Made by a program: the position numbers and the translations under genes. A stretch of DNA of 48,065 nucleotides, from assembly GCF_001273955.1 (NCBI RefSeq), contig NZ_LIGI01000001.1, positions 2,838,044-2,886,108 of the forward strand, in the 5' to 3' direction. Below are positions 7,209 through 15,375 of this stretch, piece by piece. This stretch comes from Bacillus sp. FJAT-27245. Its GTDB lineage: Bacteria > Bacillota > Bacilli > Bacillales > Cytobacillaceae. How positions within the stretch are numbered: the stretch's first letter is position 1; every line of letters begins with the position of its first letter. The notes under the pieces are model-generated. The model searched no databases and had not been told where the DNA came from. It saw only the letters and a list, made by a program, of their open reading frames with translations.

Positions 7209-9008
7209 TTAAAGGTCCTTTGTCAGTTCAAGGAATTCATGGACATCATCCATGCAAAGCTTAATGGCACTTGCCCAGAAGTCCTGTTTTGTCAAATCTG
7301 CCCCTAGATGCTTCTCAGCCAGCTCCTCGACTGTCATCGATGCTGTATCCTTCAGGAGCGCGATATACTTCTCTTCATACCCGCTTCCTTCCTCGAGCGC
7401 CCTCGCATAAATGCCGAGCGAGAACAGGTAACCGAACGTATACGGGAAATTGTAGAACGGCACGCCCGTGATAAAGAAATGGAGCTTTGAAGCCCAGAAT
7501 GTAGGATGGTATTCTTCAAGAGAATCGAGAAATGCCTCGCGCTGTGCTTCTTCCATCAATTCATTCAGGCGGGAAGCACTGACAAAGCCCTTTTTCCGCT
7601 CTTCGTAAAAGCTCGTTTCGAACAGGAATCTTGCATGGATATTCATAAGGAACGCGACTGAACGCTGAACCTTGTCATCCAGGAGTGCAAGCTTCTCTTC
7701 TTCGGTCCTGGCGTTTTTCACAGCGGCGTCAGCGACGATCATTTCCGCGAATGTTGATGCCGTTTCCGCGACGTTCATCGCATAGCTCCGGTTAAGCAAA
7801 TGCAAATCCCTCATAGCATACGTGTGGAAACCATGCCCCAATTCATGGGCCAGGGTCGAAATATTTGAAGGCGTTCCGGAATACGTCATGAAAATCCTTG
7901 ATTGCTTCGATTCAGGGAAATACGTATGGAACCCACCCGGCGCTTTCCCCGGCCTGTCTTCCGCTTCAATCCAATTATTTCCAAACGCGTGTTTGCTGAA
8001 AGAAGTCATTTCCCCGCCAAATTTGGCAAATTGCTCAAGGATGAATTCCGCCCCTTCATGATAAGGCACCTTTGAATCCGCGCTTCCAAACGGCGCATCC
8101 TGGTCATACCAGCTAAGCTTCTTGGCCCCCATCAATTCAGCCCGGCGCTTTAGATAAGCCTTCAATGGCTCCTTATTGGCGGTAATCGCCCCCCACATTG
8201 CATCGAGCGTCTCTTTTTTCATCCGGTTGTAATCAAGCGGCTCTTTCAGGAAATCATCCCAGCCCCGTAATTTATACACATTGAGACGGAATCCTGCCAG
8301 GTGGTTAAGGATTTTCGCCAAATAATCGGCATTTCCTTCCCATGCCTTCTCCCAAGCTTCAAAAACAGACTTGCGGACATTCCGGTCAGGGCTGGAGAAC
8401 AGGTTCGCAGCCTGGCCGACAGACAGTTCCTTCGTTTCTCCATCCTTTGAAAAATGGACCTTTGTTTTGCCGACGACCATGTCGTACATTTGTCCCCACG
8501 CATGGTAGCCGTCAATTCCGAGGGCGTTGATTGCTGCCTCCTCGGCATCGGAAAGCTTTTCGGCGGCCCGTTCCCTTCGCTCAGTCAGAACGAATTCCAA
8601 TTCCTTCAGCCTGCCATCTTCCATCAGCGCCTTCCATTGTTCCTCATCAATTTTGGCGAGTTTTCCATCGAAAACTGTGAGCGCGGTCTGGAAGGAAGCG
8701 TTCAGGCCAGTCGCCTTGGCAAGGAGTTCGTGAGCCTTTTTATCTTCGGTGTTCTGCGCCTTCAGGCAGCTAAGGAAAGCCCCTGCCTGCCGGGTCTTCA
8801 TCGCGGTTTTTTCAAAGAGGGCGATCAGGCTGCCCAATGCTTCGGCATCCCCTGCCCCGCCTTTTGGCTCCCATTTTCCCACTTCGCCAAAAAATAAATC
8901 GATTGATTCTTTTGTGTTTTCGAGGTGGCGTTGGAACTCTTGTGAAGAGCTGCCGCCTGGAAAAAATACATCGAGATCCCATACATCCGAATAAGTTGCG
9001 TTGACCAT
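7209..9008 (-). CDS. pepF: M3 family oligoendopeptidase F
   Basis: 599-residue zinc metallopeptidase of family M3 (oligoendopeptidase F clade) that degrades short peptides in the cytosol. The zinc motif HELGH is at residues 388–392, in STLAHELGHGFHTYA. Downstream AETASTFAEMIV supplies the third ligand region (Glu). N-terminal residues 1–200 form the helical oligopeptidase F domain. A GTG at 9065 extends the frame by 19 residues. The ATG at 9008 is chosen because AAGGGGG lies six bases before it. No signal peptide is visible. It is probably monocistronic and convergent with pssA. Confidence 0.93.
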   Translation of the reverse strand: MVNATYSDVWDLDVFFPGGSSSQEFQRHLENTKESIDLFFGEVGKWEPKGGAGDAEALGSLIALFEKTAMKTRQAGAFLSCLKAQNTEDKKAHELLAKATGLNASFQTALTVFDGKLAKIDEEQWKALMEDGRLKELEFVLTERRERAAEKLSDAEEAAINALGIDGYHAWGQMYDMVVGKTKVHFSKDGETKELSVGQAANLFSSPDRNVRKSVFEAWEKAWEGNADYLAKILNHLAGFRLNVYKLRGWDDFLKEPLDYNRMKKETLDAMWGAITANKEPLKAYLKRRAELMGAKKLSWYDQDAPFGSADSKVPYHEGAEFILEQFAKFGGEMTSFSKHAFGNNWIEAEDRPGKAPGGFHTYFPESKQSRIFMTYSGTPSNISTLAHELGHGFHTYAMRDLHLLNRSYAMNVAETASTFAEMIVADAAVKNARTEEEKLALLDDKVQRSVAFLMNIHARFLFETSFYEERKKGFVSASRLNELMEEAQREAFLDSLEEYHPTFWASKLHFFITGVPFYNFPYTFGYLFSLGIYARALEEGSGYEEKYIALLKDTASMTVEELAEKHLGADLTKQDFWASAIKLCMDDVHEFLELTKDL

Positions 9009-9155
9009 TTTAATCCCCCTTGTCTTTTTTTGATGCAGCCCATTGGCTACGGAAATATGTACCATTCCATTATAGAATATTTTCAGAAGATTACCAATTC
9101 GGAAGTTTCATACTTTCAATCGAAAGGGCCGCCATCATGGCAGCCCGGCATCCTC

Positions 9156-9311
9156 CTAGCATGGCCGGCCACAGAAATACCACCAGCCCCCAAACAGAAG
9201 GATAATAATTAAGAGAATGATGAAAAGCGCGTATAGAAAACCATAACCCCCACCAACGGGCCCATATGGGTATGCATATGGATAAGGAGGGTATGGATAC
9301 CCATAAAACAT
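9156..9311 (-). CDS. Tyr/Pro/Gly-rich small membrane protein, YjcZ-like
   Basis: 51 residues: a head made almost only of Tyr, Pro, Gly and Ala (MFYGYPYPPYPYAYPYG), then one strongly hydrophobic segment (FLYALFIILLIIILLFGGWW) and a short YFCGRPC tail. The layout of an aromatic/Gly head plus a single C-terminal membrane helix resembles sporulation proteins of the YjcZ type, but this is similarity of style, not a recognised match. AAGGGGTG precedes the ATG at 7-nt spacing. A sporulation-type –10 lies upstream, and an imperfect hairpin (9126–9146, GGGC…GCCC then TTTC on the minus strand) could terminate it. Confidence 0.72.
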   Translation of the reverse strand: MFYGYPYPPYPYAYPYGPVGGGYGFLYALFIILLIIILLFGGWWYFCGRPC

Positions 9312-9334
9312 GGCATTCACCCCTTTCTTTACTA

Positions 9335-9343
9335 TAGAGTATG
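9335..9343 (-). promoter_or_regulatory. Possible sigma-K/sigma-E type –10 of the small Tyr-rich gene
   Basis: CATACTCTA on the minus strand fits CATAnnnTA, the –10 shared by late mother-cell sigma factors, 23 bases before the ATG. A convincing –35 (AC, 16–17 bases further up) is not visible, so confidence is limited. Confidence 0.4.
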
Positions 9344-9444
9344 TACAGGGCGCAATCCTGCATGGGCGAAAAAAATACAATCTTTTGGAATGGCTTCCTA
9401 TATAATGGAGATAAGGTATATGCGAACAGCCGGGAGTTGGTATC

Positions 9445-10128
9445 TTGAAAACGATTGTCCTTATCGACGATGAACAGAGAATGCTCGATTTGCTTTCACT
9501 TTATCTTTCGCCACGCGGATTCCATTGCATTGCATTTACTTCCGCCCTTTCAGCCCTCAAATATTTGGAAAGCGGGAAAGCAGACCTCGTCATGCTCGAT
9601 GTCATGATGCCGGAAATGGATGGCTGGGAAGCCTGCGGTGAAATCCGTAGACATTCCGATGTTCCGATTATCTTGCTGACGGCACGGACGGAAAAGCCTG
9701 ATATCGTAAAAGGGTTAAAACTTGGGGCAGACGATTATATTTCAAAACCTTTTGACGAGGAGGAACTTTTTGCACGGATTGAAGCGGTCATGCGAAGGAA
9801 GAACCCAGTGGGCGCCACCCTTTCATTCAAGGGGCTTGTCCTGAACCAGGCCTCCTTTGAACTTGTCTATGAGGGCCAGCCTATTTCCCTTACCCCAAAA
9901 GAGTTTTCCATCCTTGCGATTTTATTAAAAAACAAAAACAAGGTGTTCACGCGTGAACATTTGCTTGCAGCCGTTTGGGGATTTGCCGCATCAACGGAAG
10001 ACCGGACAGTCGATTCGCATGTCCGCAACTTGAGGGACAAGCTGCGAAAGGCAGGTTTCCCGGTGGACGGCCATTTTACGACCGTCTGGGGAATTGGCTA
10101 CAAATGGGTAGACAAACCCGGCTCTTGA
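9445..10128 (+). CDS. Orphan OmpR/PhoB-family response regulator
   Basis: 227 residues. The receiver domain (about 1–115) has the acidic pair DDE at 8–10, phospho-acceptor Asp52 in LDVMMPEMDG, the Thr of LLTART and the conserved Lys of ISKPFD. A winged-helix domain (about 130–225) follows, with SLTPKEFSILAILL, the HLLAAVWG helix and TVDSHVRNLRDKLRK. No histidine kinase gene adjoins it in this window, so the partner is unknown. The start is TTG with GGGAG eight bases upstream, and an isolated TATAAT lies at 9401–9406. It resembles aerobic/oxygen and phosphate-type regulators only at family level. Confidence 0.9.
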   Translation: MKTIVLIDDEQRMLDLLSLYLSPRGFHCIAFTSALSALKYLESGKADLVMLDVMMPEMDGWEACGEIRRHSDVPIILLTARTEKPDIVKGLKLGADDYISKPFDEEELFARIEAVMRRKNPVGATLSFKGLVLNQASFELVYEGQPISLTPKEFSILAILLKNKNKVFTREHLLAAVWGFAASTEDRTVDSHVRNLRDKLRKAGFPVDGHFTTVWGIGYKWVDKPGS

Positions 10129-10248
10129 ATTAAACTTGGGGCTGCAGTTCAATCAATGGGCGGGTTGCTGGCATTGGAGCCCGCTTACGTTTAAGAACTC
10201 CAACGGCATGTGAACTGGAATGAGCTGAAAGTATTTCTCATTTCAAGT

Positions 10249-10277
10249 AAAAAGACAGCTGCTGTCAGCTGCCTTTT
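10249..10277 (-). terminator. Terminator overlapping the sigK 3' end
   Basis: AAAAGGCAGCTG pairs with CAGCTGTCTTTT around a 4-base loop on the minus strand, followed by T-rich sequence. The first arm contains the last codons of sigK. Confidence 0.75.
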
Positions 10278-10990
10278 CCTTTTTTCCGCCGATCTTTCTC
10301 GGCCCGGTAAAATTCGTGGAACATCTTCATTAGCGCGCGCTTTTCAATCCTTGAAACATAGCTCCGGGATATGCCCAGTTCCTTGGCAATTTCGCGCTGT
10401 GTTTTTTCTTTTTGCAAATCAAGCCCAAACCTTCCGACAATGACTTCCTTTTCCCGGTCGTCGAGCACTCCGATATATTGCTTGATTTTTTCCAGCTCCA
10501 TGTTCAACTGGATGGTTTCAATGACATCTTCGGATTCCGACTTCAAAACGTCAATAAGGGAAATTTCGTTTCCTTCCTTATCCTGGCCAATCGGGTCATG
10601 AAGGGAAACATCCTTTTTTGTTTTCTTTAAGGCTCTTAAATGCATAAGTATTTCATTTTCAATACAGCGGGCGGCATAGGTGGCCAGCTTCGTGCCTTTG
10701 CCTTCCGAATAGCTTTCAATCGCCTTGATAAGCCCGATTGTCCCGATTGATATGAGGTCTTCGGCATCCTCTCCGGTATTTTCGAACTTTTTTACGATAT
10801 GGGCGACAAGCCGAAGATTGTGTTCAATGAGGAGGTTGCGCGCATTCGCATCCCCCTGCGCCATCAGCCTTAAGTACTTTTTTTCATCGGCAGAAGACAG
10901 CGGCTGCGGGAAAGCATTGTTTTTCACATAGGAAACGAGAAACACGACTTCCTTAACCAAGTAACCGAGGGCAGCCAGTATACCGGACAT
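10265..10990 (-). CDS. sigK: Pro-sigma-K, late mother-cell sporulation sigma factor (uninterrupted)
   Basis: 241 residues. The N-terminal 20-residue pro-sequence ([20 protein letters not shown]) is followed by mature [12 protein letters not shown], the usual SpoIVFB processing point. Regions 2 ([52 protein letters not shown]) and 4 ([34 protein letters not shown]) are complete in one frame. In B. subtilis 168 this gene is split by the skin prophage; here it is intact. The ATG at 10990 is used rather than the TTG at 10996, because GCGGGGAT precedes it and the pro-sequence then has the standard length. A CATAGAGT motif at 11030–11037 could be a sigma-E-type –10. Confidence 0.97.
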   Translation of the reverse strand: MSGILAALGYLVKEVVFLVSYVKNNAFPQPLSSADEKKYLRLMAQGDANARNLLIEHNLRLVAHIVKKFENTGEDAEDLISIGTIGLIKAIESYSEGKGTKLATYAARCIENEILMHLRALKKTKKDVSLHDPIGQDKEGNEISLIDVLKSESEDVIETIQLNMELEKIKQYIGVLDDREKEVIVGRFGLDLQKEKTQREIAKELGISRSYVSRIEKRALMKMFHEFYRAEKDRRKKGKGS

Positions 10991-11148
10991 ACTCAATCCC
11001 CGCTTTCTGCTCAGCTTGTGTTTTACCTAACTCTATGTAAAAAAAACGGGAAAAGTGTCTGTCCGCCCAAATTTTCTACCAAATTCCTGTATTGGAAAAA
11101 TCAACCTAAAGGCACGAAAAACAAACAATATGACTCGCTTTTGGCAAA

Positions 11149-11177
11149 TGGACATCATAGGAAGCGGATTGTAGAAT
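11149..11177 (+). promoter_or_regulatory. Sigma-A promoter of the 53-residue membrane protein
   Basis: TGGACA (11149–11154) and TAGAAT (11172–11177), each 5/6, are spaced by 17 bp, 25 bases before the TTG start. Confidence 0.65.
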
Positions 11178-11201
11178 AGAAGGGAAAGAGGGGGAAAAGA
11201 A

Positions 11202-11363
11202 TTGGCTGAAAAAATCGTTTTATTGCTTGTTTTAATAATTGTCATACTAGCTACAGCTGCACAGCTGATCTTTGGGGAATTATCGGCGACAAGGGGGCTT
11301 GCAGCTGCCGGGGCAGTCCTCCTTGTCGTATACCTCTGGGTCAGGCCGAAACGGCGGGGTTAA
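11202..11363 (+). CDS. Small membrane protein, unknown function
   Basis: 53-residue ORF starting MAEKIVLLLVLIIVILATAA with a second hydrophobic segment (LAAAGAVLLVVYLWV) and a basic tail (RPKRRG), so probably two membrane helices with a positive C-terminus. The start is TTG, preceded by GAGGGGG at 7-nt spacing. It has its own good sigma-A promoter and a hairpin follows 12 bases after the stop. I do not recognise the family. Gene reality rests on the coincidence of promoter, Shine-Dalgarno, ORF and terminator. Confidence 0.68.
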   Translation: MAEKIVLLLVLIIVILATAAQLIFGELSATRGLAAAGAVLLVVYLWVRPKRRG

Positions 11364-11374
11364 CAAATAAGAAA

Positions 11375-11402
11375 AAAGCATTAACCCAAAGGCTAATGCT
11401 TT
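11375..11402. terminator. Bidirectional terminator between convergent small genes
   Basis: AAAGCATTA pairs with TAATGCTTT around a 10-base loop. On the minus strand it is followed by six T, on the plus strand by TTCTCTCTT, so it is stronger for the minus-strand transcript. Confidence 0.75.
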
Positions 11403-11410
11403 CTCTCTTA

Positions 11411-11491
11411 TTAATCCTCTACGCTTACCTCGGCGGCAATAATGCAGCCAATTACTCCGGTAACAATCAATACTAAAGCCATCAAGAACAT
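11411..11491 (-). CDS. 26-residue hydrophobic peptide
   Basis: Begins MFLMALVLIVTGVIGCIIAA and ends in an acidic EVSVED tail: one likely membrane helix with negative charge on one side. AAGGGGTG precedes the ATG with 6-nt spacing. A perfect TATAAT lies at 11530–11535 on the minus strand but has a poor –35 (TGTACG). The gene could therefore have its own promoter or be the last cistron of the yrzI transcript, whose last ORF ends 81 bases upstream. A terminator follows nine bases after the stop. Function unknown. Confidence 0.6.
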   Translation of the reverse strand: MFLMALVLIVTGVIGCIIAAEVSVED

Positions 11492-11572
11492 AACCTGCAC
11501 CCCTTGCTCTATCTGTTATCTATATCTTAATTATAGTATATATAGTAGTTACCGTACAGCCATGTGGCGTTT

Positions 11573-11641
11573 TTACCTGCTGGCCTGGCCTTCTTTCTTC
11601 AGACGAACGAAAAAACAAAGTAAAAAACAATGGATAGGCAT
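11573..11641 (-). CDS. 22-residue ORF, last of the yrzI small-ORF array
   Basis: Begins MPIHCFLLCFFVRLKKEGQA. It has a short cysteine- and phenylalanine-rich hydrophobic head and a basic tail. AAAGGGGG precedes the ATG by seven bases, an unusually strong Shine-Dalgarno for a random ORF. It follows the 19-residue ORF by 25 bases. Whether the peptide accumulates, or only its translation matters, cannot be told from sequence. Confidence 0.55.
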   Translation of the reverse strand: MPIHCFLLCFFVRLKKEGQASR

Positions 11642-11666
11642 GCACTTTCCCCCTTTCGGAAATCGA

Positions 11667-11726
11667 TTACGCCGTATCTTTCCAAATCCAATACCAGCCT
11701 CTTTTGTTCTGCATTAAAAATATCAT
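11667..11726 (-). CDS. 19-residue Trp-rich ORF in the yrzI array
   Basis: MIFLMQNKRGWYWIWKDTA. AAAGGGG precedes the ATG by nine bases. It lies 20 bases after the downstream yrzI copy. A longer frame through the same DNA (from about 11820) overlaps yrzI and has no good start, so this short ORF is preferred. The B. subtilis yrzI transcript is also polycistronic for very short ORFs, which supports reading this as a genuine cistron. Peptide function unknown. Confidence 0.5.
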   Translation of the reverse strand: MIFLMQNKRGWYWIWKDTA

Positions 11727-11746
11727 GCCATATTTCCCCTTTCCTG

Positions 11747-11887
11747 TTAAAGTGGCCTGTAAAGATTGAGTGCACGGGCTTTGTTTTCCTCGTGGATTTT
11801 CCTGGAATGCTCCATGGCAATCAATTCTTCCGGGCTATAAATCCTCTTTTTAATTGTAATTGTTAAGAAAAAAAGTTGAAGTGTCAT
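11747..11887 (-). CDS. yrzI: YrzI family small protein (downstream copy)
   Basis: 46 residues: MTLQLFFLTITIKKRIYSPE, then a charged helix with EENKARALNLYRPL. The MTLxxFFLTITIxKR head plus acidic/basic second half is the YrzI family pattern. In B. subtilis yrzI sits in a polycistronic mRNA of tiny ORFs that is cut by the ribosome-associated endonuclease Rae1 (YacP); overproduction of members of this transcript is reported to be harmful. GGTGGTGA precedes the ATG. It follows the other yrzI copy by 19 bases and is clearly a paralogue of it. Confidence 0.85.
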   Translation of the reverse strand: MTLQLFFLTITIKKRIYSPEELIAMEHSRKIHEENKARALNLYRPL

Positions 11888-11906
11888 CTACTTTCACCAC
11901 CTTTAC

Positions 11907-12047
11907 TTAAAACGGGCGGTACAATGAAAATTGGCGATTTCTGTTTTCCTCGGTAATTTTCTCAATACGCTCCCGCCTGATTATTTCTTCCGGGTCCATT
12001 TGCCGCTTCGAAATTGTAATTGTCATAAAAAAAATGTTTAACGTCAT
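11907..12047 (-). CDS. yrzI: YrzI family small protein (upstream copy)
   Basis: 46 residues: MTLNIFFMTITISKRQMDPE, then RRERIEKITEENRNRQFSLY and RPF. It has the same length, head and C-terminal (S/N)LYRP motif as the neighbouring copy, so the pair arose by tandem duplication. AGGGGGTGA lies five bases before the ATG and overlaps the stop of a 23-codon leader ORF. The transcript would start near 12141 and pass an intrinsic hairpin before reaching this gene. Function within the family is unresolved; a membrane-active peptide is possible given the hydrophobic head. Confidence 0.87.
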   Translation of the reverse strand: MTLNIFFMTITISKRQMDPEEIIRRERIEKITEENRNRQFSLYRPF

Positions 12048-12052
12048 CCCAC

Positions 12053-12124
12053 TCACCCCCTATATGCCATATCCTTTTTAATTGCACAAAAAAAGCCACA
12101 GAAAGAATCATTTCCCTGCGGCAT
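12053..12124 (-). CDS. 23-codon leader ORF containing an intrinsic terminator
   Basis: Begins MPQGNDSFCGFFCAIKKDMA and ends YRG. GAGGGGTG precedes its ATG. The GCCGCAG/CTGTGGC hairpin and its T run are part of the coding sequence, and its stop codon lies within the Shine-Dalgarno region of the first yrzI gene. That geometry fits a leader peptide whose translation affects terminator formation, but it could also be a fortuitous ORF across a terminator. Confidence 0.4.
   Translation of the reverse strand: MPQGNDSFCGFFCAIKKDMAYRG
12088..12122 (-). terminator. Intrinsic terminator/attenuator ahead of yrzI
   Basis: On the minus strand GCCGCAG pairs with CTGTGGC (7 bp with one G·U) around a 14-base loop, followed by seven T. 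It lies between the promoter at 12148–12176 and yrzI, so it must be read through for yrzI expression unless another promoter exists. Confidence 0.7.
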
Positions 12125-12147
12125 ACCCCACCCCTCAAGCCAGCCCT

Positions 12148-12176
12148 TTTATAGTGGGCAGACTTCGGCGAGTAAA
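12148..12176 (-). promoter_or_regulatory. Sigma-A promoter of the yrzI array
   Basis: TTTACT (12171–12176, 4/6) and TATAAA (12148–12153, 5/6) are spaced by 17 bp on the minus strand. The predicted start near 12141 gives a leader of about 95 nt before yrzI. Confidence 0.6.
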
Positions 12177-12191
12177 GGTTATTTTGAGCAT

Positions 12192-12224
12192 AAAAATGCC
12201 GCGGGCACAGTTCTCCCGCGGCAT
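12192..12224 (-). terminator. Strong terminator of the 25-residue gene
   Basis: ATGCCGCGGG pairs perfectly with CCCGCGGCAT around a 9-base loop, followed on the minus strand by TTTTTATG. Confidence 0.85.
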
Positions 12225-12253
12225 GGACATGGCTAATTTAACAAACTTACTTG

Positions 12254-12331
12254 TTAGGCAATCCAGTTCCTGAAGGCAGAACATGCATGATTTTCATATG
12301 AAGTTTTGTTTCCGTTGTAAAACTTAATCAT
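12254..12331 (-). CDS. 25-residue peptide gene with consensus promoter
   Basis: Begins MIKFYNGNKTSYENHACSAF and ends in a Trp-containing tail (RNWIA). AGGAGG lies seven bases before the ATG. The unit is complete: near-consensus promoter, strong Shine-Dalgarno, ORF, and a 10-bp-stem terminator 30 bases after the stop. A 16-codon ORF in another frame (12247–12297) overlaps it but has no ribosome binding site. I do not recognise the family. No comX-type or Rap-type partner is adjacent, so a pheromone role is not supported. Confidence 0.65.
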   Translation of the reverse strand: MIKFYNGNKTSYENHACSAFRNWIA

Positions 12332-12370
12332 GGTAATGCCTCCTTCCTGAATAATTTACCAACTATAGCC

Positions 12371-12399
12371 ATTATATACACTGCAAAGATGAATGTAAA
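12371..12399 (-). promoter_or_regulatory. Near-consensus sigma-A promoter of the 25-residue gene
   Basis: TTTACA (12394–12399, 5/6) and TATAAT (12371–12376, 6/6) with 17-bp spacing. It is one of the best promoter matches in the window, here driving only a 25-codon ORF. Confidence 0.75.
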
Positions 12400-12472
12400 C
12401 CTTTTTGATGAAAAATATTCATTTGTTTCATATTTATGGTAATTTTTTATGAAGTGTTTCGAGGAAAACGCA

Positions 12473-12499
12473 AAAAAAATACGCCCATTAAGTGGGCGT
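12473..12499 (-). terminator. Terminator after yrhC
   Basis: ACGCCCA and TGGGCGT form a 7-bp stem around a 5-base loop, followed by eight T on the minus strand. It ends the transsulfuration operon. Confidence 0.85.
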
Positions 12500-12506
12500 T
12501 GCGACT

Positions 12507-12761
12507 TTATTGGAAATACTCTTCCCCATCTTCATGTTCCATTAGTTGTTCCCTGTATGCCTTTGATCTCAAGAATGCGAGAATCGAAGCCGCAAGGAAA
12601 ACAAGAGACGAGACGGACATGCCGGCTGCATCCTTTAAGCTCGCGGATGCTGTAGGAAGAATAGCGCCTATATAGAAAAATGAGCCCGCTGCCAAAAGGA
12701 CAATTCCAAACCATTTGGTATCGGTCATTTTTTCAAACAGTTCTTTTGCCTGTAGTTGCAT
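12507..12761 (-). CDS. yrhC: YrhC family membrane protein
   Basis: 84 residues with two hydrophobic segments (WFGIVLLAAGSFFYIGAILP and MSVSSLVFLAASILAFL) separated by a short polar loop, then a charged tail ending GEEYFQ. This is the YrhC-like family, found after yrhB (mccB) in Bacillus; its function is unknown. The ATG follows AGGTGA. It lies 530 bases from mccB, farther than expected for a tight operon, with a repeat-bearing spacer between. It may be the distal gene of the CymR-regulated unit or be transcribed separately. Confidence 0.85.
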   Translation of the reverse strand: MQLQAKELFEKMTDTKWFGIVLLAAGSFFYIGAILPTASASLKDAAGMSVSSLVFLAASILAFLRSKAYREQLMEHEDGEEYFQ

Positions 12762-13004
12762 CTGCTCACCTGCTTTTCTAAAAGAATACTAATCTAATTT
12801 AACATATTTTTACGGTTAGTGAGCAATGTAATTATTAACATTGTTGGAACATTCATTTTGCTGGGTGCAAAACTACTGGAGACAGTTGCATGGGTCCGGT
12901 TTGAGTCCCATCTTTTTTGGAAATTAGCAGAACTTGGTTACTCAAATGGGGTTTGAGTGACATTCTCTTCATATCTTGGAAGGTGAGTCAAAAGATACCT
13001 CGTG

Positions 13005-13170
13005 TTTGGACAGCTAAGTGGATTTTCGGGGGTTAGGTGTCCAAAGATATCCCTTGTTTGGACGGCTAATTGAGGTTTTGCAGCTTCAGTGTCCAAATGA
13101 AGTATTCGGACAGCCCATAGCATTTACGCAACCTCGCTGTCCAAACGAATTTTGGCCAGACAATATCATT
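13005..13170. repeat. Intergenic repeat region, GTTTGGACAGC family
   Basis: The 530-base yrhC–mccB spacer holds no gene I can support. From about 13005 it contains repeated, often inverted copies of TTTGGACAGC or its complement (13014, 13041, 13059, 13091, 13107, 13135). An 18-base segment at 13128–13145 is the exact complement of 41639–41656. The part from 12762 to 13004 shows nothing recognisable. Confidence 0.75.
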
Positions 13171-13292
13171 CAAATAGGGGTTAATCGACTTCATTTTTCC
13201 CCGAAGCGACACTCAACCCCACAGCGCCTGGCCTTTCGCAAAACAAAAACAAAACGCCGGCCTCGAAAAACGGGGCCGGCGTTACAAATTGG

Positions 13293-15351
<2,059 letters not shown>

Positions 15352-15375
15352 TATTTCTCCCCCCGCTTCCCGCTT

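Noticed and set aside
10129-10248. GGGC…GCCC palindromic stretch between the response regulator and sigK
   Set aside because: The stem is short with a long loop and no T run; chance pairing is likely.
11599-11820. 73-codon minus-strand frame through the yrzI array
   Set aside because: It overlaps the downstream yrzI copy and two short ORFs that have their own Shine-Dalgarno sequences, while its own start has none.
12247-12297. 16-codon ORF (MKIMHVLPSGTGLPNK) overlapping the 25-codon gene in another frame
   Set aside because: No ribosome binding site precedes it, whereas AGGAGG is well placed for the 25-codon frame. Dual coding cannot be excluded but is not supported.
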